Assembly (NCBI RefSeq): GCF_003987555.1
Contig: NZ_NGJW01000012.1
Location: 1 to 64,000 of the forward strand
DNA length: 64,000 nt
Origin: Vagococcus lutrae
Lineage (GTDB): Bacteria; Bacillota; Bacilli; Lactobacillales; Vagococcaceae
Direction: 5' to 3'
The notes beneath the pieces are model-generated. The model was not told the origin of the DNA and ran no database searches. It saw nothing but the letters and a program-made list of their open reading frames with translations. The number at the start of each line of letters is the position of its first letter. Within the stretch, counting starts at the first letter, position 1. This document shows, in pieces, positions 56,361-64,000 of this stretch. A program made the position numbers and the translations under genes.

Positions 56361-56903
56361 CTAAGCCAATAATTCTTTATGCATTTCTTTTAATTGTTTT
56401 TTGACACTGTTATCAATCATTTTATGATCTACTTGAACAATTAATCCTCCTAGAATACTAGGATCAAGTTTCTCACGAATAATAACTTTTTCAGCGTCAG
56501 TAATTGCTTTTACTTCTGCTTTTAATCGGGTAATTTCATCTTCTGATAGCGACACAACAGAGGTGACGTCAGCGACTAAAATCCCTTTGTCTTCATAATA
56601 AAAGAATTCAAATTCATCGATGATTTCTGGAATCTCATTCATACGACCGTACTCGTAGATTACGCGTAAAAATTTAGAAATGGTTTCACCAAATTCTCGG
56701 TCTAACTCATGCAAAATATCTGCTTTTTCAAAAGCAGCTAGACGATCATCAGTTAGGATTTGACCAATTTCTGGGACTTCTTTATAAATATCACGCAACA
56801 CGAGTAACTCATCATGAATCGCTTCAATTTGATTTTCTTTTTTAGCAATTTCATATAGTATTTTCCCGTATTTACGGTCCACTACGATATTTTCAGTCTT
56901 CAT
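56361..56903 (-). CDS. atpH: F1Fo ATP synthase delta subunit
   Basis: 180 residues from ATG 56903 (GGGAG 6 bases upstream). N-terminal helical bundle (VVDRKYGKILYEIA) and C-terminal KLDPSILGGLIVQVDHKMID. It joins the peripheral stalk to the alpha subunits. Overlaps the end of atpF by 11 bases. Confidence 0.94.
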   Translation of the reverse strand: MKTENIVVDRKYGKILYEIAKKENQIEAIHDELLVLRDIYKEVPEIGQILTDDRLAAFEKADILHELDREFGETISKFLRVIYEYGRMNEIPEIIDEFEFFYYEDKGILVADVTSVVSLSEDEITRLKAEVKAITDAEKVIIREKLDPSILGGLIVQVDHKMIDNSVKKQLKEMHKELLA

Positions 56904-57414
56904 CTCGAGCTCCCAACCCTTCAATATAAGAATCTATTAGCTCTCTATGCGTAGCATCGTCCAACTCTTTTTTCAAAATCTTCTCAGCAATAGAAATAGA
57001 TAAATCCGCTACTTCTTTACGGGCTGATTCGATGAGTTTAGTACGTTCTAGTTCTAACTCTTTTTTACCTTGTTCACGATAACGTTTCATGTCTTCGTGT
57101 GCTTCTTTAATGATCGCATCGGCATTTAATTCTGCTGTTTCTTTCGCATTTTTGACAATCGCTGCTGCTTCAGCACGTGATTTCGCTAGTGTTTCTTCAT
57201 GCTCTTTTACTAACTCAGCTGCACGTTTTCTAGATGCTTCAGCGTTATCTATATCATTGGCGATTTTAGTTTCACGTTCATGCAACATATCTGTGATAGG
57301 ACCCCAGGCGAACTTCTTAATTAACAACATTAAGATGATAAAAGATAGTGTGACAAAGGCCATGGTCGTAATCGTTGTATTAGCTGCACTCGCAATTACT
57401 AAATAATCCGTCAT
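56893..57414 (-). CDS. atpF: F1Fo ATP synthase b subunit
   Basis: 173 residues: one N-terminal membrane helix (about 15-35) then a long charged coiled coil rich in Ala, Glu and Lys. It forms the peripheral stalk. Confidence 0.95.
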   Translation of the reverse strand: MTDYLVIASAANTTITTMAFVTLSFIILMLLIKKFAWGPITDMLHERETKIANDIDNAEASRKRAAELVKEHEETLAKSRAEAAAIVKNAKETAELNADAIIKEAHEDMKRYREQGKKELELERTKLIESARKEVADLSISIAEKILKKELDDATHRELIDSYIEGLGARDED

Positions 57415-57486
57415 TATCGCTTACACTTCCCTTCTCTGACATCAATATAGAAAGAAAGCAGTGACATTTCGTCCTGCCTTCTGTTA

Positions 57487-57711
57487 TTACCCTAAGAATA
57501 CTAATAGTAAGGCAACAACGACGCCCAAAATAGGAACAGCCTCGATTAAACCTGCCCCAATAAACATGGTACTACGTAATTCACCTGACATTTCTGGTTG
57601 ACGCGCCATACATTCTAAAGTTTTAGAAATAACCTTTCCGTTACCGTATGCAGCAGCAATAGCTGATCCAAATACTGCGATAGCTGCAGCAATATAATTT
57701 AATCCTTCCAT
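57487..57711 (-). CDS. atpE: F1Fo ATP synthase c subunit
   Basis: 74 residues, a two-helix hairpin with the loop ARQPE and the ion-carrying Glu57 in [10 protein letters not shown]. The surrounding residues lack the full Na+ signature, so protons are the likely coupling ion (inference). Confidence 0.95.
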   Translation of the reverse strand: MEGLNYIAAAIAVFGSAIAAAYGNGKVISKTLECMARQPEMSGELRSTMFIGAGLIEAVPILGVVVALLLVFLG

Positions 57712-57743
57712 CTATGTTTCCTCCTAAATTTCATTATCATTTT

Positions 57744-58472
57744 TTAGTGCTCTGCTTCTATCTTATGTGATAGATATACAGAAGAAAGTGTGACAAATAT
57801 AAATGCTTGGATTCCACCTATGAAAATAGAGAATCCTTGCCAGATCATTTCAAGTGGAACTGCAAACACAAAGGATATCCATCCCTTACTTGCCGCAAAA
57901 CTCGAAATTAATGTTAATAGTACTTCCCCTGCATAAATATTACCGTATAAACGTAAACCTAACGTTAAAACGTTGGTTAACTCTTCCATAAGTTTAATTG
58001 GCATTAGGAATTTAGCGGGTTCTGAGTAACTATTTTTAAAATATTTCTTCATTCCGAATTTTTTAATTCCAAAATAATTCGTTAACAGGATAACGACAGC
58101 TGCTAGTGTTAATGTCACAAGAGGATCCGCAGTGGGACTCTTCCAATAACTAATCGCTTGTTCACCTTGGTGTACTTCTATTTTAGTTACTAACCCAAGA
58201 ATATTGGATACGAGTATAAATAGAAATAGAGTAAAAGCTAAAAGGTGATGATTGTTTACTTCATTACCTGGGATATTATCAGATAATATCTTTCTCACAA
58301 AGTCCACGACCATCTCTAGAACATTTTGCTTACCCGTAGGCTTCAACTTTAAATTTCTTGAAAAAGAATACACAAAAGCAAATACAATAATACAAGTTAA
58401 AACGGTCATAGCCATTAACGTGACATCAAAGTCTAGCGGGCCAATCGTGATTATTTTGGATATTTCATTCAT
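57744..58472 (-). CDS. atpB: F1Fo ATP synthase a subunit
   Basis: 242 residues, five to six helices. The key Arg lies in GLRLYGNIYAGEVLL. It forms the ion half-channels with the c ring. First gene of the operon; no atpI gene precedes it. Starts at ATG 58472 behind GAGGTGA. Confidence 0.95.
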   Translation of the reverse strand: MNEISKIITIGPLDFDVTLMAMTVLTCIIVFAFVYSFSRNLKLKPTGKQNVLEMVVDFVRKILSDNIPGNEVNNHHLLAFTLFLFILVSNILGLVTKIEVHQGEQAISYWKSPTADPLVTLTLAAVVILLTNYFGIKKFGMKKYFKNSYSEPAKFLMPIKLMEELTNVLTLGLRLYGNIYAGEVLLTLISSFAASKGWISFVFAVPLEMIWQGFSIFIGGIQAFIFVTLSSVYLSHKIEAEH

Positions 58473-58545
58473 ACAACTTCACCTCATTTCACAAAAAAAT
58501 GTGCACTAACTCATGCGCGTTGAAAGGATTCACTCAACATGTTTA

Positions 58546-58574
58546 ATCTTACCATCAAAATCAGTAAAATACAA
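58546..58574 (-). promoter_or_regulatory. Promoter of the atp operon
   Basis: Minus strand TTGTAT (58574-58569), a 17-base spacer and TAAGAT (58551-58546), leaving a leader of about 70 bases before atpB. Confidence 0.6.
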
Positions 58575-58589
58575 AGATTTTTATAAAGC

Positions 58590-58614
58590 AAAAACGGACA
58601 AGTTGTCCGTTTTT
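58590..58614 (-). terminator. Terminator of the secG-est-rnr-smpB cluster
   Basis: AAAAACGGACAA-C-TTGTCCGTTTTT on the minus strand. The -35 of the atp promoter begins 16 bases further on. Confidence 0.85.
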
Positions 58615-58669
58615 ATGAGTTTTTAATGTGTAAATTAATCATGTTTTAACCTGTTTTTCGTTATCAAAT

Positions 58670-59128
58670 TTAATGGTTTTTTAAAGCACGTTCTACTTCA
58701 CGATTAACAGCTTTTCTCTTTAAATCTTCACGTTTATCGTATTGTTTTTTCCCTTTAGCTACTCCTATCAAAACTTTAGCAAATCCGTTTTTCAAATAAA
58801 CTTTTAATGGTATGAGCGTAATTCCCTTGTTTTTTGATTCACCTAGTAGTTGGTCGATTTGACGTTTGTGCATTAATAATTTTCTCGCACGTAAAGGGTC
58901 GTGATTAAATAAATTACCTTGTTCATATGGACTAATATGAACATTATGAAGGTATGCTTCCCCTTGACGTATCGTGGCAAAGCCATCCTTCAAATTAATT
59001 CGACCTGCTCGAATAGACTTTATTTCAGTCCCTTTTAAGACAATGCCTGCTTCCACAGTCGATAAGATGGTGTAGTCATGACGGGCTTTTCTATTTTGAG
59101 CCAACACATTGCTTTCTTTTTTTGCCAT
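58670..59128 (-). CDS. smpB: SsrA-binding protein SmpB
   Basis: 152 residues from ATG 59128 (AAGGAGG upstream). OB-fold core with [28 protein letters not shown] and the C-terminal basic tail [18 protein letters not shown]. It carries tmRNA to stalled ribosomes. The tmRNA gene ssrA is not seen in this window. Confidence 0.96.
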   Translation of the reverse strand: MAKKESNVLAQNRKARHDYTILSTVEAGIVLKGTEIKSIRAGRINLKDGFATIRQGEAYLHNVHISPYEQGNLFNHDPLRARKLLMHKRQIDQLLGESKNKGITLIPLKVYLKNGFAKVLIGVAKGKKQYDKREDLKRKAVNREVERALKNH

Positions 59129-59140
59129 CAAGGTTCCTCC

Positions 59141-61465
59141 TTATTTCTTCTTTTTCTTCTTCTTAGCCACTTTCTTATAAAAAGGGGCTTTATGTTTTGA
59201 TTTATGAGATGTTTGACGCTTTCTTTTTCCTGAATTTCTTTCACGTTTCTCATGATTTTTTCGCTTTACATTCGTTTGAATCCGCGGATCATCTGCCAAT
59301 TGCTCAGCATTCAACAATTCAAAGTCAATTTCTCGCGTCTCAACATCTGCTTTCATTAGTTTAACTGTCACTTGCTGGCCAATTTTATACATGCGACGGG
59401 TGCGTTCACCTACTAATGTCAAATGATTTTCAATAAAGTGATAGTAATCATCTTTTAACTGACTAACATGAATCAATCCTTCTACTGTATTCGGTAATTC
59501 CACAAAAATACCAAACTTCGTAATAGAGCTAATCACCCCTTCAAACTCTTGCCCCACTTTATCTGCCATAAACTCTGTCTTTTTCAGACTATCCGTATCA
59601 CGTTCAGCATCTACTGAACGACGTTCCATGATTGAGCTATGTAAGGCAATATCAGGTAGCGTGCTTTCTAAGTGATTCGTCATCTTAGGTGTAATCGGTT
59701 CGTGCATATATTTTTTGATTAAACGATGCACAATTAAATCGGGATAACGTCGAATTGGTGAAGTAAAATGTGTATAGTCATCTGTCGCTAATCCATAGTG
59801 GCCTAGTGGTTCTGCTGCGTATTTAGCTTGCTGCATGCTTCGCAATAACATCATGTTAATAATTGGTTTCTCTGGCATTTCTTCCACATGTTGCATAACT
59901 TTTTGAAGTTCTTTCGGGTCGATATTGTCTTTCGTGCCTTTTACCACAACATCAAAGTTTGTCAAAAATTCAAAGAAACGTTGAATTTTTTCCGTCTTAG
60001 GTTCTTCGTGTATCCGATAAATAAAAGGTAATCCTTTTTGCTCATAATGAGCAGCAATCGTTTCGTTGGCCATTAACATAAATGATTCTATCATTTTTTC
60101 AGCAACACCGCGTTCTCGTAAAACTATCGAAAGTGGTTTGCCAGTTTCATCTAGCTGAATGTAAGATTCCTTACTTTCAAACGAGATAGCTCCACGTCGT
60201 TCACGCATTTTTTCTAATATAAAGTGCAACTCAGACATCTCTTTAAAAAATGAACGAAGTTCTGCATAATCTTGACTTGTTTGTGAGTGTTCATCAGAAA
60301 GTATTTCATTAACAGCGTCATACGTCATACGCTCTTTTGTCCGAATTACACTTTCATAAATCTCATAGTCCATCACTTTCCCATTACTATCGATTTCCAT
60401 TTCACAACTTAATGTTAGTCGGTCGACATTTGGATTTAAGCTACAAATGCCATTAGATAGTCGGTGAGGTAACATGGGAATGACACGGTCAGTTAAATAA
60501 ACACTGGTGGCACGTTTATACGCTTCTTCATCCAACGCACTGTTTTCTCTAACGTAATGCGCAACGTCGGCAATATGAACACCGAGTCGATACGTTCCAC
60601 GCTCCGTCTTTTCAAAACTAATCGCATCATCTAAATCTTTTGCCTCTGCCCCATCTATCGTCACAATCGTTCGGTCTCTAAGGTCACGTCGTCCTTCACG
60701 CTCACTGTCCAAGACTTCATCTGGTATCGCTGCGACTTCCGTCATCACTTCGTCAGGAAAAGTCGTCGGAATACCGTGCTGCATGACAATCGTTAATATA
60801 TCCATACCTGGGTCATTCTTATGTCCGACTGTTTGAAGAATAACTCCTTCTAACGCTCTGTCATAACCCTTTTCAGGGTAATGGGTAATCGAAACAACGC
60901 AAATACTTCCTTCAACAGGTTGCAATCCTTCTTTTGCAACATAAACACGATAGTTCGCTAATTTCTTGTCTTGTGGTTTCACAAAACCGTATAAATCTGT
61001 TTCCGCTATTTCCTCTTCATCGTAAGGGATAAACTCACCGACGATTTGTGTCATATGACGTTTTTTTATTTCAACTACTTTTCCTTCGGCCATACGGTCT
61101 TTTAAATAATCCCCTGGCGAAACGATGTCAATTAAGACCGTATCACCATCTAAAGCATAATGCGTTTTTTCTTTTGGTATAAATATATCTGGTTCGGATT
61201 CATCTAGCGTGACAAAGCCAAAGCCACGTTCATTTGCATGAAAATGCCCTTCTAAAAGTAGCGTGTCACGATGGGGTAACGTGACTTTTCCTTTAGAGGT
61301 TAATTTGATTTCCTTTTTCTCTTCTAAAAAAGCAATTTCTTTTACCAGTTCTTTGAACGCCTGACTACTTTCACAATCAAGTTGTTGACTCAATTCTCGA
61401 ATACTGTAGCTTTTTTGAGGATTGGCCTTTAAAAACGTCATAACTTTTTCTCGTATTGTTATCAT
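59141..61465 (-). CDS. rnr: Ribonuclease R
   Basis: 774 residues from ATG 61465 behind AAAGGAG. N-terminal helix-turn-helix and cold-shock domains, RNB catalytic domain with DAKDLDDAIS, the RYPDLIVHRL signature, a C-terminal S1 domain and a Lys/Arg-rich tail ending in seven lysines. A 3'-5' exonuclease that degrades structured RNA and works with tmRNA-SmpB, the next gene. Confidence 0.95.
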   Translation of the reverse strand: MITIREKVMTFLKANPQKSYSIRELSQQLDCESSQAFKELVKEIAFLEEKKEIKLTSKGKVTLPHRDTLLLEGHFHANERGFGFVTLDESEPDIFIPKEKTHYALDGDTVLIDIVSPGDYLKDRMAEGKVVEIKKRHMTQIVGEFIPYDEEEIAETDLYGFVKPQDKKLANYRVYVAKEGLQPVEGSICVVSITHYPEKGYDRALEGVILQTVGHKNDPGMDILTIVMQHGIPTTFPDEVMTEVAAIPDEVLDSEREGRRDLRDRTIVTIDGAEAKDLDDAISFEKTERGTYRLGVHIADVAHYVRENSALDEEAYKRATSVYLTDRVIPMLPHRLSNGICSLNPNVDRLTLSCEMEIDSNGKVMDYEIYESVIRTKERMTYDAVNEILSDEHSQTSQDYAELRSFFKEMSELHFILEKMRERRGAISFESKESYIQLDETGKPLSIVLRERGVAEKMIESFMLMANETIAAHYEQKGLPFIYRIHEEPKTEKIQRFFEFLTNFDVVVKGTKDNIDPKELQKVMQHVEEMPEKPIINMMLLRSMQQAKYAAEPLGHYGLATDDYTHFTSPIRRYPDLIVHRLIKKYMHEPITPKMTNHLESTLPDIALHSSIMERRSVDAERDTDSLKKTEFMADKVGQEFEGVISSITKFGIFVELPNTVEGLIHVSQLKDDYYHFIENHLTLVGERTRRMYKIGQQVTVKLMKADVETREIDFELLNAEQLADDPRIQTNVKRKNHEKRERNSGKRKRQTSHKSKHKAPFYKKVAKKKKKKK

Positions 61466-61478
61466 ACTTTCTCCTTTT

Positions 61479-62240
61479 TTATGACTGACTCCAAGATAGA
61501 GATTCAATAAAGGCTAATACATCATCTTGAAGTTCAAGTCGGTCTGGGCCAATCGTAATCACATGCCCACTGTTTTCATACCATTTGACGGTTACATCTG
61601 CCGCTGACAATTGTTCTTTTGCTTCATAAACCGTTTGAGGATTAATCATGCGGTCTTTGCCTGCTTGAACTAATAAAGTTGGAACTTTGACGTTTGGCAT
61701 TTCATTATAAATAACATCCGTCAAGCTAATTAATTCTACCAACTGCTTATCTAATTTCTCAGTCACTGTTGCCAACGCTTCTACTGTTAATGTTTCTCCC
61801 ATTTTCTCTGCTGCTTGTTTAGCAAATTGTAAGAAAACAGGCCGAATATTCGTTTCAAACTTCGGTACAAGTGGTGAACAGAAGGCACCACCGCCGATAA
61901 TTTCTTCACGATTATCTGTTAAAGTCTTCATGGCGTATTCGCCACCTAGTGATAATCCAAACACCGCAATCTCATTGTGTCCACGTTTTTTTAAAAATTC
62001 AATGCTCTCTTCAACATTTTTCTGCCAATACTTTGGCCCATACTCTAATACATCAACGGGTGTTTCTGTCCCGTGCCCTTCAAACATTGGGAGTAACACC
62101 GTATAGCCAGCATTATTTAAAAACCGGCCCATCGCTCGCACATCATTAGGCGTTCCTGTATAAGCGTGAAATAAAATAACCGCTCGTTTACCTCCTTCAA
62201 AAAAAGTTGTTTCTGGTTGTTGTTTAATTGTTGATTGCAT
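61479..62240 (-). CDS. est: Carboxylesterase, alpha/beta hydrolase (YvaK/Est30-like)
   Basis: 253 residues. HAYTGTP near the start (oxyanion region), nucleophile Ser in GLSLGG, an acid in AGKDRMI and the catalytic His in NSGHVIT. This is the Est30-type family; in Bacillus the homologue yvaK sits in the same secG-yvaK-rnr-smpB order. The natural substrate is unknown. Confidence 0.9.
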   Translation of the reverse strand: MQSTIKQQPETTFFEGGKRAVILFHAYTGTPNDVRAMGRFLNNAGYTVLLPMFEGHGTETPVDVLEYGPKYWQKNVEESIEFLKKRGHNEIAVFGLSLGGEYAMKTLTDNREEIIGGGAFCSPLVPKFETNIRPVFLQFAKQAAEKMGETLTVEALATVTEKLDKQLVELISLTDVIYNEMPNVKVPTLLVQAGKDRMINPQTVYEAKEQLSAADVTVKWYENSGHVITIGPDRLELQDDVLAFIESLSWSQS

Positions 62241-62300
62241 GACAATACTCCTTTTATCCTATATATTCTTCATCTCTGTTCCTATTGTACCAATTAAAAA

Positions 62301-62323
62301 GCCTCCTGTTCAAACAGGAGGCT
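62301..62323 (-). terminator. Terminator of secG
   Basis: AGCCTCCTGTT-n2-AACAGGAGGCT followed by five T on the minus strand. Confidence 0.85.
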
Positions 62324-62332
62324 CTTACTTAC

Positions 62333-62569
62333 TTATGCTAACGGTAAATATGCTAATAAGATTGCAACGACAACCCAGGCAATTGCTAATACCGTCGTGA
62401 TTCGTTGCATGACCGCTTCAAATCCGCGTGCCTTTTGTTTTCCAAATAATTGATCTGCTCCACCGGTAAATGCGCTTGCCGCACTGTTTTGTTTACTAGG
62501 CTGCATCATTACAGCTACTATGATCAACAATGATAAAATAATCATTAGTGTGATTAAAAAACTATACAC
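62333..62569 (-). CDS. secG: Preprotein translocase subunit SecG
   Basis: 78 residues from GTG 62569 (GGAGGG upstream). Two membrane helices around the conserved loop GGADQLFGKQKARG(F). It assists the SecYE channel. The frame is open upstream into selA, but the family begins at this GTG. Confidence 0.92.
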   Translation of the reverse strand: MYSFLITLMIILSLLIIVAVMMQPSKQNSAASAFTGGADQLFGKQKARGFEAVMQRITTVLAIAWVVVAILLAYLPLA

Positions 62570-62596
62570 TTGGTAGCCCTCCCTATATTGTACACA

Positions 62597-62605
62597 TAAT
62601 ATCTT
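62597..62605 (-). promoter_or_regulatory. Extended -10 promoter of secG
   Basis: TGATATAAT on the minus strand between selA and secG: a perfect -10 with the TGn extension, but no clear -35. Confidence 0.5.
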
Positions 62606-62615
62606 TAATATTATA

Positions 62616-64000
62616 TCATATCTGCATTTCAATAGCTATTCTTTTTGTTGCATCACCCATTGCTGCTTCTATTATTTCCAAGTCTTCTACTTCGATTGTT
62701 TTCATATCTAGCCACAAATGCTGATGATGGATTTTCCCTATAACAGGTACCTCGTACTCACGTAAATAATCAGCTAGTGTCTGTAAACTTCCCTGTTTTA
62801 ACCTTATACATACTGCTTTTGAAGGTAAGAAGTCGTTAGGATAGGCACCACCTCCCACTTGTGCCTCTGAGTCTTTTATTGTCACCTCAATAAGATGATG
62901 ATAAGGAGTCAAACGAGAAGATAAAGTTTCTGCTAATTGCTGTAATTTTTCAACATCACGATAAAGATAATGTAGTGTCGGAATTTGTTGTTTCGCTAGC
63001 TCCACGTTTTCATATAAAGCAAGCGTAGCATCTAACGTTGCTAATGTTAACTTATCTACACGAAGCGCTCGTGTTAATTGATTGCGTTTCATCGCGTCAA
63101 TCCACTCTTTTTTACCGATAATAATACCGGCTTGCGGCCCGCCTAATAGTTTATCGCCACTAAACGTGACAAGGTCACTCCCTTGATGCAACGCCTCCGT
63201 CAACGTCAATTCACGTCGTAATCCTAATTCTGATAAATCAAAAAACAAACCACTACCTAAATCTGTCACAAGTGGTATCTCGTAACGCTTAGCAAGTTGG
63301 CTTAATTCTGAAATAGGTACTTCTGATGTAAATCCTTCAATCCGATAATTACTCGTATGAACTTTTAATAATGCTCCTGTTTCTTCCGATATTGCATGTT
63401 GATAATCAGCAAAATGCGTCTTATTCGTTGTTCCAACTTCACGCAATTGAGCACCACTTAAAGTAATGATTTCAGGTATTCGAAAGGCACCACCAATTTC
63501 AACTAGTTCGCCACGTGAGATAACTACTTCTTGATTTTGACTTATCGTATGCAGAGCTAATAACACAGCCGCCGCATTGTTATTAACGACTAACGCCGCT
63601 TCAGCACCCGTTAATTGCCTTAATCGCTCCGTCACATGGTCATAACGCGAGCCTCTCGTTCCCGTTTTTAAATCATATTCAAGATTGGTGTAATGAGGGC
63701 CTAAAGCGACGACTTTATCTAAAGCAGCTTGACTTAGAACACTACGTCCCAAGTTAGTATGCAAGATAACTCCCGTAGCATTAATCACCTTTTTTAATTG
63801 TATGTGAGTGGAAAGACGTAAAACATGTTGAACTACCTCCACCCAATCACTGACCGTCTCTCTGATTATTGTCGATTTCTCATTTAGAAGTGCTTTACGA
63901 TACTTCACTTGTTCTAGCTGAATCGTCCTTTTCACGTTTTCTAAACCATATTTTTCAATTATTTCTTGCATTTCTGATTGCTCCAATAATCGATTAACAG
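62616..64000 (-). CDS. selA: L-seryl-tRNA(Sec) selenium transferase, 5' end cut by window edge
   Basis: About 461 codons are visible. The frame continues to the window end, reading VNRLLEQSEMQEIIEKYG, which matches the SelA N-terminal domain; the true start lies just outside. The fold is a PLP-dependent transferase: INATGVILHTNLGRS, VVNNNAAAVLLAL, and the PLP lysine in SGDKLLGGPQAG. SelA converts Ser-tRNA(Sec) to Sec-tRNA(Sec) using selenophosphate. The N-terminal domain argues against the shorter SelA-like sugar lyases (DgaE type). Such a gene is uncommon in Lactobacillales; selB, selC and selD are not in the window. It ends 47 bases before secG. Confidence 0.88.
   Translation of the reverse strand, partial: VNRLLEQSEMQEIIEKYGLENVKRTIQLEQVKYRKALLNEKSTIIRETVSDWVEVVQHVLRLSTHIQLKKVINATGVILHTNLGRSVLSQAALDKVVALGPHYTNLEYDLKTGTRGSRYDHVTERLRQLTGAEAALVVNNNAAAVLLALHTISQNQEVVISRGELVEIGGAFRIPEIITLSGAQLREVGTTNKTHFADYQHAISEETGALLKVHTSNYRIEGFTSEVPISELSQLAKRYEIPLVTDLGSGLFFDLSELGLRRELTLTEALHQGSDLVTFSGDKLLGGPQAGIIIGKKEWIDAMKRNQLTRALRVDKLTLATLDATLALYENVELAKQQIPTLHYLYRDVEKLQQLAETLSSRLTPYHHLIEVTIKDSEAQVGGGAYPNDFLPSKAVCIRLKQGSLQTLADYLREYEVPVIGKIHHQHLWLDMKTIEVEDLEIIEAAMGDATKRIAIEMQI

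Noticed and set aside
59141-59170. Lysine run at the end of rnr as a frameshift or assembly artefact
   Set aside because: Basic, lysine-rich C-termini are normal for RNase R in Firmicutes, and the frame is intact.

Overview
This is a low-GC Gram-positive chromosome segment, most likely from Lactobacillales. The Enterococcaceae fit best, for example a Vagococcus- or Enterococcus-like organism, but the genus is an inference. Pointers are a liaX-liaY-liaZ cluster, the pair murA then epuA, a DUF2969 protein, rexAB/addAB, an hprK-lgt-ppaX-gpsA cluster and a Firmicutes-type LexA box. Nearly all genes lie on the minus strand. The plus-strand exceptions are ppsR, rqcH, a lipase-like hydrolase, a YigZ-family gene, lexA, a small SOS-controlled gene and an AEC transporter. 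REGION BY REGION: Positions 1-250 hold the start of a gene cut by the left edge, possibly an ISL3-type transposase. 286-2385: yqeY, rpsU, a Zur-like Fur repressor and the PEP synthase/PPDK regulator ppsR. 2446-5400: a tryptophan-type ABC importer (trpX-trpY-trpZ) behind a leader that encodes a 23-residue peptide with two Trp codons, followed by chained alternative hairpins and two terminators. 5401-10130: a membrane-anchored orphan, rqcH (ribosome quality control) and the envelope-stress operon liaXYZ. 10219-15330: phosphate uptake, pstS-pstC-pstA-pstB-pstB-phoU. 15413-21540: hpf, secA, prfB (with the RF2 programmed frameshift), ftsE and ftsX. 21672-26940: competence genes comFA and comFC, a hydrolase, an orphan 173-residue protein, the YigZ-family gene with no normal start codon, and a GntR/HutC regulator with a palindromic operator inside its own promoter. 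27041-37158: addB-addA recombination nuclease, signal peptidase lepB and transketolase tkt. 37243-38557: a DUF896 gene, lexA, and a 67-residue two-helix membrane protein under two LexA boxes. 38584-42311: hprK-lgt-ppaX-gpsA. 42384-42542: tRNA-Tyr and tRNA-Gln. 42619-49176: a DUF2969 protein, an AEC transporter, and the branched-chain amino-acid importer livJHMGF ending in a CBS-ACT gene, behind a near-perfect CodY box. 49310-51927: a GNAT protein, yidD, epuA, murA and a DUF1146 protein. 52007-58551: the F1Fo ATP synthase operon. 58590-62569: smpB, rnr, an esterase and secG. 62616-64000: selA, cut by the right edge. Most of the window is ordinary core genome. The parts most worth a second look are the trpXYZ leader, which reads as a multi-step ribosome-controlled attenuator; the double-LexA-box membrane protein next to lexA; the apparently AUC-initiated YigZ-family gene; and selA, which implies selenocysteine or selenium metabolism just beyond the window.
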